The notes under the pieces were generated by a model that saw only the letters and a list, made by a program, of their open reading frames with translations, was not told the origin of the DNA and did not search any database. Positions 45,734 through 55,414 of a stretch of 64,000 nt of DNA are shown here, piece by piece (position 1 is the first letter of the stretch; each line of letters starts with the position of its first letter). The position numbers were made by a program, and so were the translations under genes. The stretch covers positions 62,001 through 126,000 of the forward strand of contig NZ_JTAN02000013.1 in NCBI RefSeq assembly GCF_000949135.2, in the 5' to 3' direction. This DNA is from Burkholderia sp. USMB20. GTDB lineage: Bacteria > Pseudomonadota > Gammaproteobacteria > Burkholderiales > Burkholderiaceae.

Positions 45734-45765
45734 CCACGCAACCGGACAAGCCGGACAGCGCGCGC

Positions 45766-47853
45766 TCAGTGCGCGGGCGAGGCCATCCCGTTGTGACGCA
45801 GCAGCGCGTCGATTTCCGGCTCGCGGCCGCGGAACGCCTTGAACGAATCCATCGCCGGCCGGCTGCCGCCGACTTCGAGGATTTCGCGGCGATAGCGCGT
45901 GCCGGTCGCCGCGTCGAGCACGCTGCCGCTGGCGGCGGCCGCTTCCTCGAACGCCGCATACGCGTCGGCCGACAGCACCTCGGCCCACTTGTAGCTGTAG
46001 TAGCCGGCCGCATAGCCGCCCGCGAAGATGTGGCTGAACGTGTTCGGCCAGCGCGAGAACGCGGCCTGCGGGATCACGTGGTAGCGCTCGTTGATCTCGC
46101 GCGCGAACGCATTCACGCCGGTCGTGCCGGCCGGGTCGAAGTCGACGTGCAGCAGCATGTCGAACATCGAGAACACGATCTGGCGCAGCGTGCCGAGGCC
46201 GCTCTGGAAGTTCTTCGCGGCGATCATCTTGTCGAACAGCTCGCGCGGCAGCGCGGCGCCCGTATCGACGTGCGACGACATCGACGACAGCACGTCCCAT
46301 TCCCAGCAGAAATTCTCCATGAACTGCGACGGCAGCTCGACCGCATCCCATTCGACGCCGTTGATGCCCGACACGCCGAGCTCGTCGACGCGCGTGAGCA
46401 TGTGATGCAGCCCGTGGCCGAATTCATGGAACAGCGTGATGACCTCGTCGTGCGTGAAGCAGGCGGGCTTGCCGCCGACGGGTGCCGAGAAGTTGCAGGT
46501 CAGGTACGCGACCGGCGTCTGCACGGCGTCGCCGCGCTTGGCGCGCGCACGCGCATCGTCCATCCACGCGCCGCCGCGCTTGCCTTCGCGTGCGTACAGG
46601 TCGAGATAGAACTGCGCGACGAGCGAGCCGTCGCGGTTCTCCACGCGGAAGAAGCGCACGTCCTTGTGCCACACCGGCGCGTCGTCCGGCTTGATCCGCA
46701 CGCCGAACAGCGTTTCGGTGACGTTGAACAGGCCCTTCAGCACGGCCGGTTCCGGGAAGTACTGCTTGACCTCGTTTTCCGAGAACGCGTAGCGCTGCTG
46801 ACGCAGCCGCTCGGCCGCGAACGCGACGTCCCACGGGGCGAGCTCGGTCAGGCCGAGTTCCTTCGCGGCGAACGCGCGCAGTTCGTCCCAGTCCTTGTCC
46901 GCGTGCGGACGCGCGCGCGTCGCGAGATCCTCGAGGAACGCGATCACCTGTTGCGGCGATTCGGCCATCTTCGGCGCGAGCGACACTTCGGCGAAGTTGC
47001 GGTAGCCGAGCATCTGCGCCTCTTCGCGGCGCAGCTTAAGCTCGTCCGCGACGATCGCCGTGTTGTCCCACTCGGCCTTGCCGCCGCCGTATTGCGGCCC
47101 GAGTTCGGACGCGCGCGTCGCATACGCGCGGTACAGCGTCTCGCGCATCGCACGGTTCTCGGCGTACTGCAGCACCGGGAAGTAGGACGGAAAGTGCAGC
47201 GTGAACTTCCAGCCTTCCTTGCCTTCCTTCTGCGCGGCCTCGCGGGCCGCTTCGATCGCGTCGCCCGGCAGGCCGGCCAGCTCGGCTTCGTCCTGCGCGA
47301 AATACGCATACGCGTTGGTCGCGTCGAGCACGTGGTCGGAGAACGCCTTCGACAGCGCGGCCTGCTGCTCCTGCAGTTCCGCGAAACGCGGCTTCTGATC
47401 CTCGGGCAGCTCGGCGCCCGACAGGCGGAAATCGCGCAGGGCGTTGTCGAGGATTTTCTTGCGCTCGGCGGACAGCGTCGCGTAGTCGGCGCTCGCGGCG
47501 ATCGCCTTGTACTTCTCGTACAGCGCGAGGTTCTGGCCGACGCTCGACCAGAATTCGGTCACGCGCGGCAGGTTTTCGCCGTACGCGGCGCGCAGCTCCG
47601 GCGTATCGGCGACCGCGTTCAGGTGGCCGACGACGCCCCATGCGCGCCCGAGCGGCTCCGTCGCCTGCTCGACCGTCTCGACGATCGCGGTCCAGGTCGC
47701 CGGCGTCGCGGGTGCGCTCGCCGTGTCGACCGCGCGGTTGGCGGCCTCGAGCAGCGTGTCGAGCGCGGGCGTCACGTGTTCCGGACGAATCTCGCCGAAG
47801 CGGGGCAGGCCGGAGAAATCGAGGAGCGGATTGGTATTGGCGCTGGCGGACAT
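45766..47853 (-). CDS. prlC: Oligopeptidase A (M3 family metallopeptidase)
   Basis: A cytoplasmic zinc endopeptidase that degrades signal peptides and other short peptides. The 695-residue protein starts NTNPLLDFSGLPRFGEIRPE and carries the zinc motif HEFGH (476-480) in ITLFHEFGHGLHHML, with the GVEWDAVELPSQFMENFCWE segment giving the third ligand. GGGAG stands in front of the ATG at 47853; a longer frame upstream lies partly before the predicted transcription start. It is convergent with dinB. Confidence 0.95.
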   Translation of the reverse strand: MSASANTNPLLDFSGLPRFGEIRPEHVTPALDTLLEAANRAVDTASAPATPATWTAIVETVEQATEPLGRAWGVVGHLNAVADTPELRAAYGENLPRVTEFWSSVGQNLALYEKYKAIAASADYATLSAERKKILDNALRDFRLSGAELPEDQKPRFAELQEQQAALSKAFSDHVLDATNAYAYFAQDEAELAGLPGDAIEAAREAAQKEGKEGWKFTLHFPSYFPVLQYAENRAMRETLYRAYATRASELGPQYGGGKAEWDNTAIVADELKLRREEAQMLGYRNFAEVSLAPKMAESPQQVIAFLEDLATRARPHADKDWDELRAFAAKELGLTELAPWDVAFAAERLRQQRYAFSENEVKQYFPEPAVLKGLFNVTETLFGVRIKPDDAPVWHKDVRFFRVENRDGSLVAQFYLDLYAREGKRGGAWMDDARARAKRGDAVQTPVAYLTCNFSAPVGGKPACFTHDEVITLFHEFGHGLHHMLTRVDELGVSGINGVEWDAVELPSQFMENFCWEWDVLSSMSSHVDTGAALPRELFDKMIAAKNFQSGLGTLRQIVFSMFDMLLHVDFDPAGTTGVNAFAREINERYHVIPQAAFSRWPNTFSHIFAGGYAAGYYSYKWAEVLSADAYAAFEEAAAASGSVLDAATGTRYRREILEVGGSRPAMDSFKAFRGREPEIDALLRHNGMASPAH

Positions 47854-47928
47854 TAAGACTCCCTGTCTGTTGCCGGATGAACCGGGGTGAAAAGGGTGAG
47901 GCGCGATGCGGCGGCGCCCGATATCGAC

Positions 47929-47957
47929 ATTATTGGGGCGCATCGCGCGCTTTCCAA
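47929..47957 (-). promoter_or_regulatory. Promoter of prlC
   Basis: On the minus strand TTGGAA (47952-47957) and AATAAT (47929-47934) are spaced by 17 bases. Transcription would begin near 47922, about 70 bases before the ATG at 47853. Confidence 0.6.
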
Positions 47958-47974
47958 TCGTTAGTTTCTAACGA
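47958..47974. promoter_or_regulatory. Palindrome abutting the prlC -35 element
   Basis: TCGTTAG-TTT-CTAACGA, a perfect 7-base inverted repeat, touches the -35 hexamer of the prlC promoter. Its position suits a regulator, possibly an activator. The protein that binds is unknown. Confidence 0.45.
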
Positions 47975-48137
47975 GGCGATTGGCGGTGCGCGACGCGGAG
48001 CCGGAAAGGGTCGAAAGGGGCGGAATGAAGCGGAGCGCGGCAGTGTGGCAGGGCGCTGACGCGGCCGCGACGGGCGGCCGGCGGGACGCCGGCGCACGCA
48101 TGCGCGCCGGCTGGACGGGCGAGAGGGGCGAAGGCGC

Positions 48138-48995
48138 TCAGGCGGCCGCGGCGGCGCGCTCGGCGGCTTCGATCGTGTTGATCAGCAGCATCGTGATGGT
48201 CATCGGGCCGACGCCGCCCGGCACCGGCGTGATGTGGCCGGCGACTTCCTTCACGCCGGCGAAGTCGACGTCGCCGCACAGCTTGCCCGCATCGTCGCGG
48301 TTCATGCCGACGTCGATCACCGTCGCACCCGGCTTGACCATGTCCGCCGTCAGGATGTTGCGCTTGCCGACCGCGGCGACCACGACGTCCGCCTGGCGCG
48401 TGTGCGCGGCGAGGTCGCGCGTCTTGCTGTGGCAGATCGTCACGGTCGCGCCGGCTTCGAGCAGCAGCATCGCCATCGGCTTGCCGACGATGTTCGAGCG
48501 GCCGATCACGACGGCGTTGGCGCCTTGCAGCGGGATGCCGTGCGCTTCGAACATCTTCATTACGCCGTACGGCGTGCACGGGCGGAACAGCGGCTTGCCC
48601 GTCATCAGTGCGCCGGCGTTCGCGACGTGGAAACCGTCGACGTCCTTCTCCGGCGCGATCGCCTCGATCACCTTGTGGCTGTCGATGTGCGCGGGCAGCG
48701 GCAGCTGGACCAGGATGCCGTGGATCTTCGGGTCGCGGTTCAGTTCATCGATGCGCGCGAGCAGGTCGGCTTCCGACAGCGTGTCCGGATACGCATCCTT
48801 CTGCGAGAAGAAGCCGTTGTCCTCGCACGCCTTGATCTTGTTGCGCACGTAGACTTCGCTCGCCGGGTTGGCGCCGACGAGGATCACCGCGAGGCCGGGC
48901 TGGTGGCCGCGTGCGGTCAGGGCGGCGGCGCGTTCGGCGGCCTGCGCGCGCAAGGTCTTCGAGAGGGCGTTGCCGTCGATGAGGAGGGCTGTCAT
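48138..48995 (-). CDS. folD: Bifunctional methylenetetrahydrofolate dehydrogenase/cyclohydrolase
   Basis: FolD interconverts 5,10-methylene-, methenyl- and 10-formyl-tetrahydrofolate and makes NADPH. The 285-residue protein has [18 protein letters not shown] with the catalytic Lys, [23 protein letters not shown], and the NADP-binding [18 protein letters not shown], ending with [15 protein letters not shown]. The ATG at 48995 gives the family N-terminus. On the minus strand a TATAAT lies at 49064-49069, about 70 bases upstream. Alanine-rich C-terminus. Confidence 0.97.
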   Translation of the reverse strand: MTALLIDGNALSKTLRAQAAERAAALTARGHQPGLAVILVGANPASEVYVRNKIKACEDNGFFSQKDAYPDTLSEADLLARIDELNRDPKIHGILVQLPLPAHIDSHKVIEAIAPEKDVDGFHVANAGALMTGKPLFRPCTPYGVMKMFEAHGIPLQGANAVVIGRSNIVGKPMAMLLLEAGATVTICHSKTRDLAAHTRQADVVVAAVGKRNILTADMVKPGATVIDVGMNRDDAGKLCGDVDFAGVKEVAGHITPVPGGVGPMTITMLLINTIEAAERAAAAA

Positions 48996-49226
48996 GGTGG
49001 TGGTCCTGCCGGGAAGTTGGAATGCGGGCGTACGGCGCGCGAAGCGCCGCAGCAAAACACGGAATTATACCGGTCGCCTGCCGTCGTCCGACAGCGAATA
49101 CAAGGAAAGCGTCATGGCGGCGGTGCCGGCGCCCCGGAGGCGGCGCCGTGCCGTGCCGCGCGAGTGGGCCGCATCGCGCGGCGCGGCGGTGCGCCGCGGC
49201 AGGCGCCCGGCGGCCGCGCGCAACGT

Positions 49227-49865
49227 TCAGGCCTGCTTCTTCGACAGCGCGAGGCGCAGCAGATCGGCGACCGTGTTGACGTTGAGCTTTTCCATGATGT
49301 TCGCGCGGTGCGCTTCGACCGTCTTGATGCTGATCCCGAGATCGTCGGCGATCTGCTTGTTCAGGCGGCCGGCGATGATCCGCTCGAGCACCTGCTGCTC
49401 GCGCGCGGTCAGCTTCGACAGGCGCTCGCTCGCGGCGCGCTGTTCCTGGACGCTCTTGCTTTCGCTTCGGGCCTTGTCGAGCATCCGCTCGACGAGCTTG
49501 CGCAGCTCGGCCTCGTCGAACGGTTTCTCGATAAAGTCCATCGCACCCTTTTTCATCGTCGACACGGCCATCGGCACGTCGCCGTGGCCCGTGACGAAGA
49601 TGATCGGCAGCGCGGCGTTGTCGGCGATCAGGCGCTCCTGCAGCTCGAGGCCGCTCATGCCCGACATCCGCACGTCGAGGATCAGGCAGGCGATCTGGCC
49701 GGCCTGCTGCGCCGGCTGGTACGCATCGAGGAACTGCTCGGCGCTCGAGAAACATTGCACGCGATAGCCGTTCGCCTCCAGCAGCCAGCGCAGCGAGTCC
49801 CGTACGGCTTCGTCGTCGTCGACGACGAAGACAGTTTCCTGAGTGGTGGTGACAGGGCTATTCAT
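49227..49865 (-). CDS. FixJ/DctR-type response regulator
   Basis: A 212-residue two-component regulator. The receiver domain (1-125) has the acidic pair DDD near residue 16, phospho-Asp64 in CLILDVRMSGMSGLEL, and the switch FVTGHGD. The C-terminal LuxR-type helix-turn-helix reads LTAREQQVLERIIAGRLNKQ then ISIKTVEAHRANIMEKL. Its start overlaps the kinase stop (ATGA), so the pair is made together. It resembles FixJ, TtrR and DctR; the target genes are not known. Confidence 0.93.
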   Translation of the reverse strand: MNSPVTTTQETVFVVDDDEAVRDSLRWLLEANGYRVQCFSSAEQFLDAYQPAQQAGQIACLILDVRMSGMSGLELQERLIADNAALPIIFVTGHGDVPMAVSTMKKGAMDFIEKPFDEAELRKLVERMLDKARSESKSVQEQRAASERLSKLTAREQQVLERIIAGRLNKQIADDLGISIKTVEAHRANIMEKLNVNTVADLLRLALSKKQA

Positions 49866-52378
49866 AGTTCTCCCGTAACGGTATGTGATGCCGATGCCTC
49901 GCGCCCCCCTTGGCCGAGATCAGCGGGTTCCCCAATGGGCAGGCTGCAGTGGAATGTCGCGCCGGAAATGCGGCCGTCCGGTTCGACATTGTTGACCACC
50001 CACAGACGCCCCCGATGCGATTCGATGATCGAACGGCAGATGTTCAGCCCCATGCCCATGCCGTCGGACTTGGTGCTGTAAAACGGTTCGAACAGGCGTT
50101 CGGCGGTCGCTTCGTCGACGCCCGGACCCTGGTCGATCACGCGGATGTCGACGAAACCCGCATCGATGTCGGCGACGACGCGGATCACGCCGTCCGCCGA
50201 CGCCGGCTTCACGTCGGCCATCGCCTCGGCCGCGTTCTTCATCAGGTTCACGAGCACCTGCTCGATCAGCACGGGGTCGACATAAATAATAGGCATTCTT
50301 GCGAGGATTTCCGTGACGATCCGGATCCTGCGCTTCCTGGCCTCGATTTCGGCGAGCCCGACTGCGTCGGCGACGATGTCCGCGACCCGCGCCGGCTGGC
50401 GCTTCGGCTCGCTGCGCTTCACGAATTCGCGGATCCGCTTGACGATCATCCCCGCGCGCAGCGCCTGCTGCGCGGTCTTTTCCAGCGCGGGCTGCAGCGT
50501 CTCGGGCGTGCCGCGGCCGCTTTTCACGAGCGCGAGCGTGCCCGAGCAATAGTTGTTGATCGCGGCGAGCGGCTGATTCAATTCGTGCGCAATCGACGAC
50601 GCCATTTCACCCATCGTCATCAATCGGCTCGTGAACTGCAGCTTCTCTTCCTGCTGGTGCGCGAGTTCCTGCGCCTTCTTGCGGGTCGTGATGTCGGTCG
50701 CGATCTGCATCTGCGCGAGGTGGCCGTCCACCCACTGGATGTACTGGCGGCGCACCTCGAACCACTTCTGGATGCTCTCGACGTACACCTCCTGCGCGTC
50801 TGCAGTGCTGCTCGTCAGCGCGGCGGCCGGCAGGCCCGCGAACGCATCGACCATGTCGATCGAGTCGGACGACGCCTGCGCGCGGTCGAAGCCGCCGCCC
50901 GACAGCTCGAGGTGGCCGTCCGGGCGGATCCCGAACAGGTGGCGGTAGTAGCGGTTCGCGAACAGCAGCTCGGCTTCGTCGGCGGCCAGCACCGATACCG
51001 CGGCGTCGAGGCTTTCGAGCACCGTCGTGAAGCGCTCGTGCGCGGCCGCGAGTTCCTCGCGCGCGCGCTTCGGCTCGGTGATGTCGGTCATCGACGACAT
51101 CCAGCCGGTCTGGCGGCCGGAGCTGTCGATCAGCGGCGAAACGTAGAGGCGCGCATGGAACAGCGTGCCGTTCTTGCGCCGCACGCGCAGCTCGAAGCCC
51201 GAGCTCGGTGCCTTGCCGCGCAGCGTCATGTCGAGCTGGCGCTGCATTTCGGGATACGAGTCGCGCGGCCAGTAGGGGAACGGTGCGACCTTGCCGACGA
51301 GGTCGGTTTCGTCCCAGCCCGTCATCCGGCAGAACGCGGGGTTCACGTGCGTGATGCGGCCGTGCATGTCGAGCACGCGCATGCCGATCAGCACCGAATT
51401 CTCCATCGCGCGGCGGAAGAACGCCTCCGCATACAGCGCCTGCTGTGCCTCGAAGCGCTGGCGCGTGTGCTTCCACAGGCTCCAGAGGCTCCACAGCACG
51501 AAGCACGACAGGCCGGCCACGAGCCACACGAGCGTGTTGTTGGTCAGGTTCGTGAGCTGCGGGAACGCGTACACGCGCACGGTCAGCCCCTGGCCGGGCG
51601 GGTCGAGCGGCAGGTCGTAGTGGGAGTCGCGCGGCAGGCGCGGGCGCGTCGACGTGGACGACAGCTCGCGGTTGTTCGAGTCGGTAATCGAGATCTTGTA
51701 CTTCGACGACAGCTCCTGCGGGATGTCGTGCTTCAGGATCCCTTCGACCGAGAACACCGCGGCGAGCGCGCCGAGATATTCGCGGTCGCCGCGCATCACG
51801 GGCGTCTGCAGCGTGATGAAGCCGTTGCCGAAGTCGTCGTAGATCAGCGGCGAATAGGCCTGGCGGCGCGTGCTGCGCGCTTCGTCGTACGCGCCGCGCA
51901 CGGCGTCCTGCATCTGCGCGTCGCCGGGTTTCGCGAGCCGCTGGCCGAGCAGCGGCGGATGCACGGTCGGCCAGCGCTGCACGCCGGGCGCGGTGTACCA
52001 GTTCAGATAGAGGATTTCCGGATGCGTCTGCATCACGTCCGCGACGGCCATCTGGAATGCGTTCTGGTCGAGGCGGCCGGACGCGAGATCGCGCGACAGC
52101 GCCTGCAGCTGCTCCTGCGCGCCAGTCATCGACAGGCGGATCTGCTGCTGCGCCCACGCGACGTTACGGAACAGGGTGTCTTCCTGCTGCTGCTGTTCGC
52201 GGCGATTGAGGCTCCATAGAATGAGGCTCATCACCACGAGGAACACGAGGATCGACAGCAGCGGCGTCAGCAAATAGGAATTGGACCACCACGGTCCGTG
52301 GTGCCAGCGGGACGGCTGCGACTCCGCCGGCGGGCCCGACGGTCGCGCCGAGCGTGCGAAAAGCCGATCGGTCAACAT
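49862..52378 (-). CDS. PAS-domain sensor histidine kinase (FixL/DctS type)
   Basis: An 838-residue membrane kinase. A first transmembrane helix (about 34-56) and a second near 320-340 enclose a periplasmic sensor of about 260 residues. Two PAS regions follow (LDMHGRITHVNPAFCRMTGW and the LLFANRYYRHLFGI part), then the kinase core with the phospho-His in MGEMASSIAHELNQPLAAIN, NLMKNAAEAM, DQGPGVDEATAERLFEPF and GMGMGLNICRSIIE. The HELNQPL form groups it with FixL/DctS/TodS kinases. No haem pocket can be claimed. A TACAAT ends seven bases before the ATG. Confidence 0.92.
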   Translation of the reverse strand: MLTDRLFARSARPSGPPAESQPSRWHHGPWWSNSYLLTPLLSILVFLVVMSLILWSLNRREQQQQEDTLFRNVAWAQQQIRLSMTGAQEQLQALSRDLASGRLDQNAFQMAVADVMQTHPEILYLNWYTAPGVQRWPTVHPPLLGQRLAKPGDAQMQDAVRGAYDEARSTRRQAYSPLIYDDFGNGFITLQTPVMRGDREYLGALAAVFSVEGILKHDIPQELSSKYKISITDSNNRELSSTSTRPRLPRDSHYDLPLDPPGQGLTVRVYAFPQLTNLTNNTLVWLVAGLSCFVLWSLWSLWKHTRQRFEAQQALYAEAFFRRAMENSVLIGMRVLDMHGRITHVNPAFCRMTGWDETDLVGKVAPFPYWPRDSYPEMQRQLDMTLRGKAPSSGFELRVRRKNGTLFHARLYVSPLIDSSGRQTGWMSSMTDITEPKRAREELAAAHERFTTVLESLDAAVSVLAADEAELLFANRYYRHLFGIRPDGHLELSGGGFDRAQASSDSIDMVDAFAGLPAAALTSSTADAQEVYVESIQKWFEVRRQYIQWVDGHLAQMQIATDITTRKKAQELAHQQEEKLQFTSRLMTMGEMASSIAHELNQPLAAINNYCSGTLALVKSGRGTPETLQPALEKTAQQALRAGMIVKRIREFVKRSEPKRQPARVADIVADAVGLAEIEARKRRIRIVTEILARMPIIYVDPVLIEQVLVNLMKNAAEAMADVKPASADGVIRVVADIDAGFVDIRVIDQGPGVDEATAERLFEPFYSTKSDGMGMGLNICRSIIESHRGRLWVVNNVEPDGRISGATFHCSLPIGEPADLGQGGREASASHTVTGEL

Positions 52379-52539
52379 GGCAGGATTGTAGCGCAGCGCA
52401 ATACATGGAAAACCTATACCGGATATGTTGAACGGAAACGGATTTATGCCCGCGGCGCGTGCCGGAGAGGCCCGCCGCAAGGGTGCAGCGCAGCAATATT
52501 CCGCATTACGAGAAAAGATCTCATAATTCGAAAATTCTG

Positions 52540-52569
52540 TTGCGCGGGGCCGGCGACGCTCATTACAAT
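52540..52569 (+). promoter_or_regulatory. Probable aceE promoter
   Basis: TTGCGC (52540-52545) and TACAAT (52564-52569), 18 bases apart, lie 78 bases before the aceE ATG. The region 52379-52647 is shared with the divergent sensor kinase gene. Confidence 0.5.
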
Positions 52570-52647
52570 CCGTCGGAGCTTGCCGCAGGCCGCGCCGCGT
52601 CGTCTGCACGAGAGCGATCCTCACATTCCAGGACCCAGGAGACGAGA

Positions 52648-55344
52648 ATGTCCGCTGTACCGAACGAAGTGATGAAATATGTCGCCGCCGAACGTGACGA
52701 CGACCCGCAAGAAACCGTTGAATGGCTCGAGTCGCTCGACGGCGTGATCTCCTCGGTGGGCACCGGCCGCGCGCATTACCTGATCGAAAAGCAGATCGAG
52801 TTCGCCCGCATGCACGGCGAACACCTGCCGTTCTCCGCCAACACCCCGTACATCAACACGATCCCGGTCGAAGCCCAGGCGAAGATTCCGGGCGACCAGG
52901 ACCTCGAGCACCGCATCCGTTCGTACACGCGCTGGAACGCGCTGGCGATGGTGCTGCGCGCCGGCAAGGACACGAACGTCGGCGGCCACATCGCGTCGTT
53001 CGCATCGGCCGCGACGCTCTATGACGTCGGCTACAACCACTTCTGGCACGCGGCGTCCGACCAGCATGGCGGCGATCTCGTGTTCGTGCAGGGCCACTCG
53101 TCGCCGGGCGTGTACTCGCGCGCGTTCCTGCTCGGCCGCCTGTCGGAAGAGCAGCTCGACAACTTCCGCCAGGAAGTCGACGGCAAGGGCATCTCGTCGT
53201 ACCCGCATCCGTGGCTGATGCCGGACTTCTGGCAGTTCCCGACGGTGTCGATGGGTCTCGGCCCGATCATGGCGATCTACCAGGCACGCTTCATGAAGTA
53301 CCTGGAATCGCGCGGCATCGCGAAGACCGCCGGCCGCAAGGTCTGGGCGTTCCTCGGCGACGGCGAGACCGACGAGCCGGAATCGCTCGGCGCGATCGGC
53401 ATGGCGAGCCGCGAGAAGCTCGACAACCTCGTGTTCGTGATCAACTGCAACCTGCAGCGTCTCGACGGCCCGGTGCGCGGCAACGGCAAGATCATCCAGG
53501 AACTGGAATCGGAATTCCGCGGCGCCGGCTGGAACGTGATCAAGGTCATCTGGGGCAGCCGCTGGGATGCGCTGTTCGCACGCGACAAGACGGGCGCGCT
53601 GATGCGCCGCATGATGGAAGTCGTCGACGGCGAATACCAGACGTACAAGTCGGAGTCGGGCGCGTTCGTGCGCGAGCACTTCTTCAACACGCCTGAACTG
53701 AAGGCGCTCGTCGCCGACTGGTCGGACGACGACATCTGGGCGCTGAACCGCGGCGGCCACGATCCGCACAAGATCTACGCGGCGTTCCACGAAGCGACCA
53801 ACACGAAGGGCGCGCCGACCGTCATCCTCGCGAAGACCATCAAGGGCTACGGGATGGGCGAGTCGGGCCAGGCGATGAACATCACGCACCAGCAGAAGAA
53901 GCTGCCGGTCGAGCAACTGAAGAAGTTCCGTGACCAGTTCCGCCTGCCGATCACCGACGAGCAGATCGCCGACGTGCCGTACCTGAAGTTCGAGGAAGGC
54001 TCGAAGGAACTCGAATACATGCGCCAGAAGCGCATGGACCTCGGCGGCTACCTGCCGCATCGCCGCGAGAAGGCGACGTCGCTGCCGGTGCCGGCACTCG
54101 ACGCATTCGAGCCGCTGCTGAAGGGCACGGGCGAAGGCCGCGAGATCTCGACGACGATGGCGTTCGTGCGGATCCTGAACATCCTGCTGAAGGACAAGGC
54201 GCTCGGCAAGCGCGTCGTGCCGATCGTCCCGGACGAATCGCGTACGTTCGGCATGGAAGGCCTGTTCCGCCAGATCGGTATCTGGAACCAGGAAGGCCAG
54301 AAGTACGTGCCGGAAGATTCCGACCAGCTGATGTTCTACAAGGAATCGGAAACCGGCCAGATCCTGCAGGAAGGCATCAACGAAGCGGGCGGCATGTGCG
54401 ACTGGATCGCGGCGGCGACGTCGTATTCGACGCACGGCGAGATCATGGTGCCGTTCTACATCTTCTATTCGATGTTCGGCTTCCAGCGGATCGGCGACCT
54501 GGCATGGGCGGCGGGCGACATGCGCTCGCGCGGCTTCCTGCTCGGCGGCACCGCGGGCCGCACGACGCTGAACGGCGAAGGCCTGCAGCACGAAGACGGT
54601 CACTCGCTCCTGTGGGCCGCCTCGGTGCCGAACTGCATCAGCTACGACCCGACGTTCGGCTACGAACTCGCGGTGATCGTCCAGGACGGCCTGCGCCGCA
54701 TGGTGCAGGAGCAGGAAGACGTGTACTACTACATCACGGTGATGAACGAGAACTACGAGCACCCGGCGATTCCGCAGGGCGAGCACGTGGCGGCCGACAT
54801 CATCAAGGGCATGTACGCGTTCAAGAAGGCCGACGCGGACGCGAAGGCGCCGCGCGTGCAATTGCTCGGCGCGGGCACGATCTTCAACGAAGTGATCGCT
54901 GCCGCCGACCTGCTGAAGAACGACTGGGGCGTCGCGGCCGACCTGTGGAGCGTGCCGAGCTTCACCGAACTCGCGCGTGAAGGCCACGAGATCGAGCGCT
55001 GGAACCTGCTCCATCCGACCGAGGAGCGTCGCCTGTCGCACGTGCAGAAGTGCCTGAAGGACACGCAGGGTCCGGTCATCGCATCGACCGACTACGTGCG
55101 CGCGCTGGTCGACCAGATCCGCGGCCAGATCGATCGCCGCTTCGTCGTGCTGGGCACGGACGGCTTCGGTCGTTCGGACACCCGCGAGAAGCTGCGTCAC
55201 TTCTTCGAAGTCGACCGTCACTGGGTCACCGTCGCCGCGCTGAACGCGCTGGCCGACGAAGGCACGATCGAGCGCAAGGTGGTCGCGGACGCGATTGCCA
55301 AGTACAACCTCGATCCGTCCAAGCCCAACCCGATGACCGTTTAA
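52648..55344 (+). CDS. aceE: Pyruvate dehydrogenase E1 component, homodimeric
   Basis: AceE decarboxylates pyruvate with thiamine diphosphate and passes the acetyl group to lipoyl-E2. The 898-residue product is the homodimeric type (E. coli about 887). It shows the family start [33 protein letters not shown], the ThDP motif [14 protein letters not shown] ending [17 protein letters not shown], and [29 protein letters not shown] ribosome site precedes the ATG. pdhB follows 70 bases later in the same direction. Confidence 0.97.
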   Translation: MSAVPNEVMKYVAAERDDDPQETVEWLESLDGVISSVGTGRAHYLIEKQIEFARMHGEHLPFSANTPYINTIPVEAQAKIPGDQDLEHRIRSYTRWNALAMVLRAGKDTNVGGHIASFASAATLYDVGYNHFWHAASDQHGGDLVFVQGHSSPGVYSRAFLLGRLSEEQLDNFRQEVDGKGISSYPHPWLMPDFWQFPTVSMGLGPIMAIYQARFMKYLESRGIAKTAGRKVWAFLGDGETDEPESLGAIGMASREKLDNLVFVINCNLQRLDGPVRGNGKIIQELESEFRGAGWNVIKVIWGSRWDALFARDKTGALMRRMMEVVDGEYQTYKSESGAFVREHFFNTPELKALVADWSDDDIWALNRGGHDPHKIYAAFHEATNTKGAPTVILAKTIKGYGMGESGQAMNITHQQKKLPVEQLKKFRDQFRLPITDEQIADVPYLKFEEGSKELEYMRQKRMDLGGYLPHRREKATSLPVPALDAFEPLLKGTGEGREISTTMAFVRILNILLKDKALGKRVVPIVPDESRTFGMEGLFRQIGIWNQEGQKYVPEDSDQLMFYKESETGQILQEGINEAGGMCDWIAAATSYSTHGEIMVPFYIFYSMFGFQRIGDLAWAAGDMRSRGFLLGGTAGRTTLNGEGLQHEDGHSLLWAASVPNCISYDPTFGYELAVIVQDGLRRMVQEQEDVYYYITVMNENYEHPAIPQGEHVAADIIKGMYAFKKADADAKAPRVQLLGAGTIFNEVIAAADLLKNDWGVAADLWSVPSFTELAREGHEIERWNLLHPTEERRLSHVQKCLKDTQGPVIASTDYVRALVDQIRGQIDRRFVVLGTDGFGRSDTREKLRHFFEVDRHWVTVAALNALADEGTIERKVVADAIAKYNLDPSKPNPMTV

Positions 55345-55414
55345 CGCACACGCGCCGTGTGATGCCGCGCGCCGCTTCCGGGAGGGGCGCGCGCGGCCAT
55401 GGAGACACAAAAAG

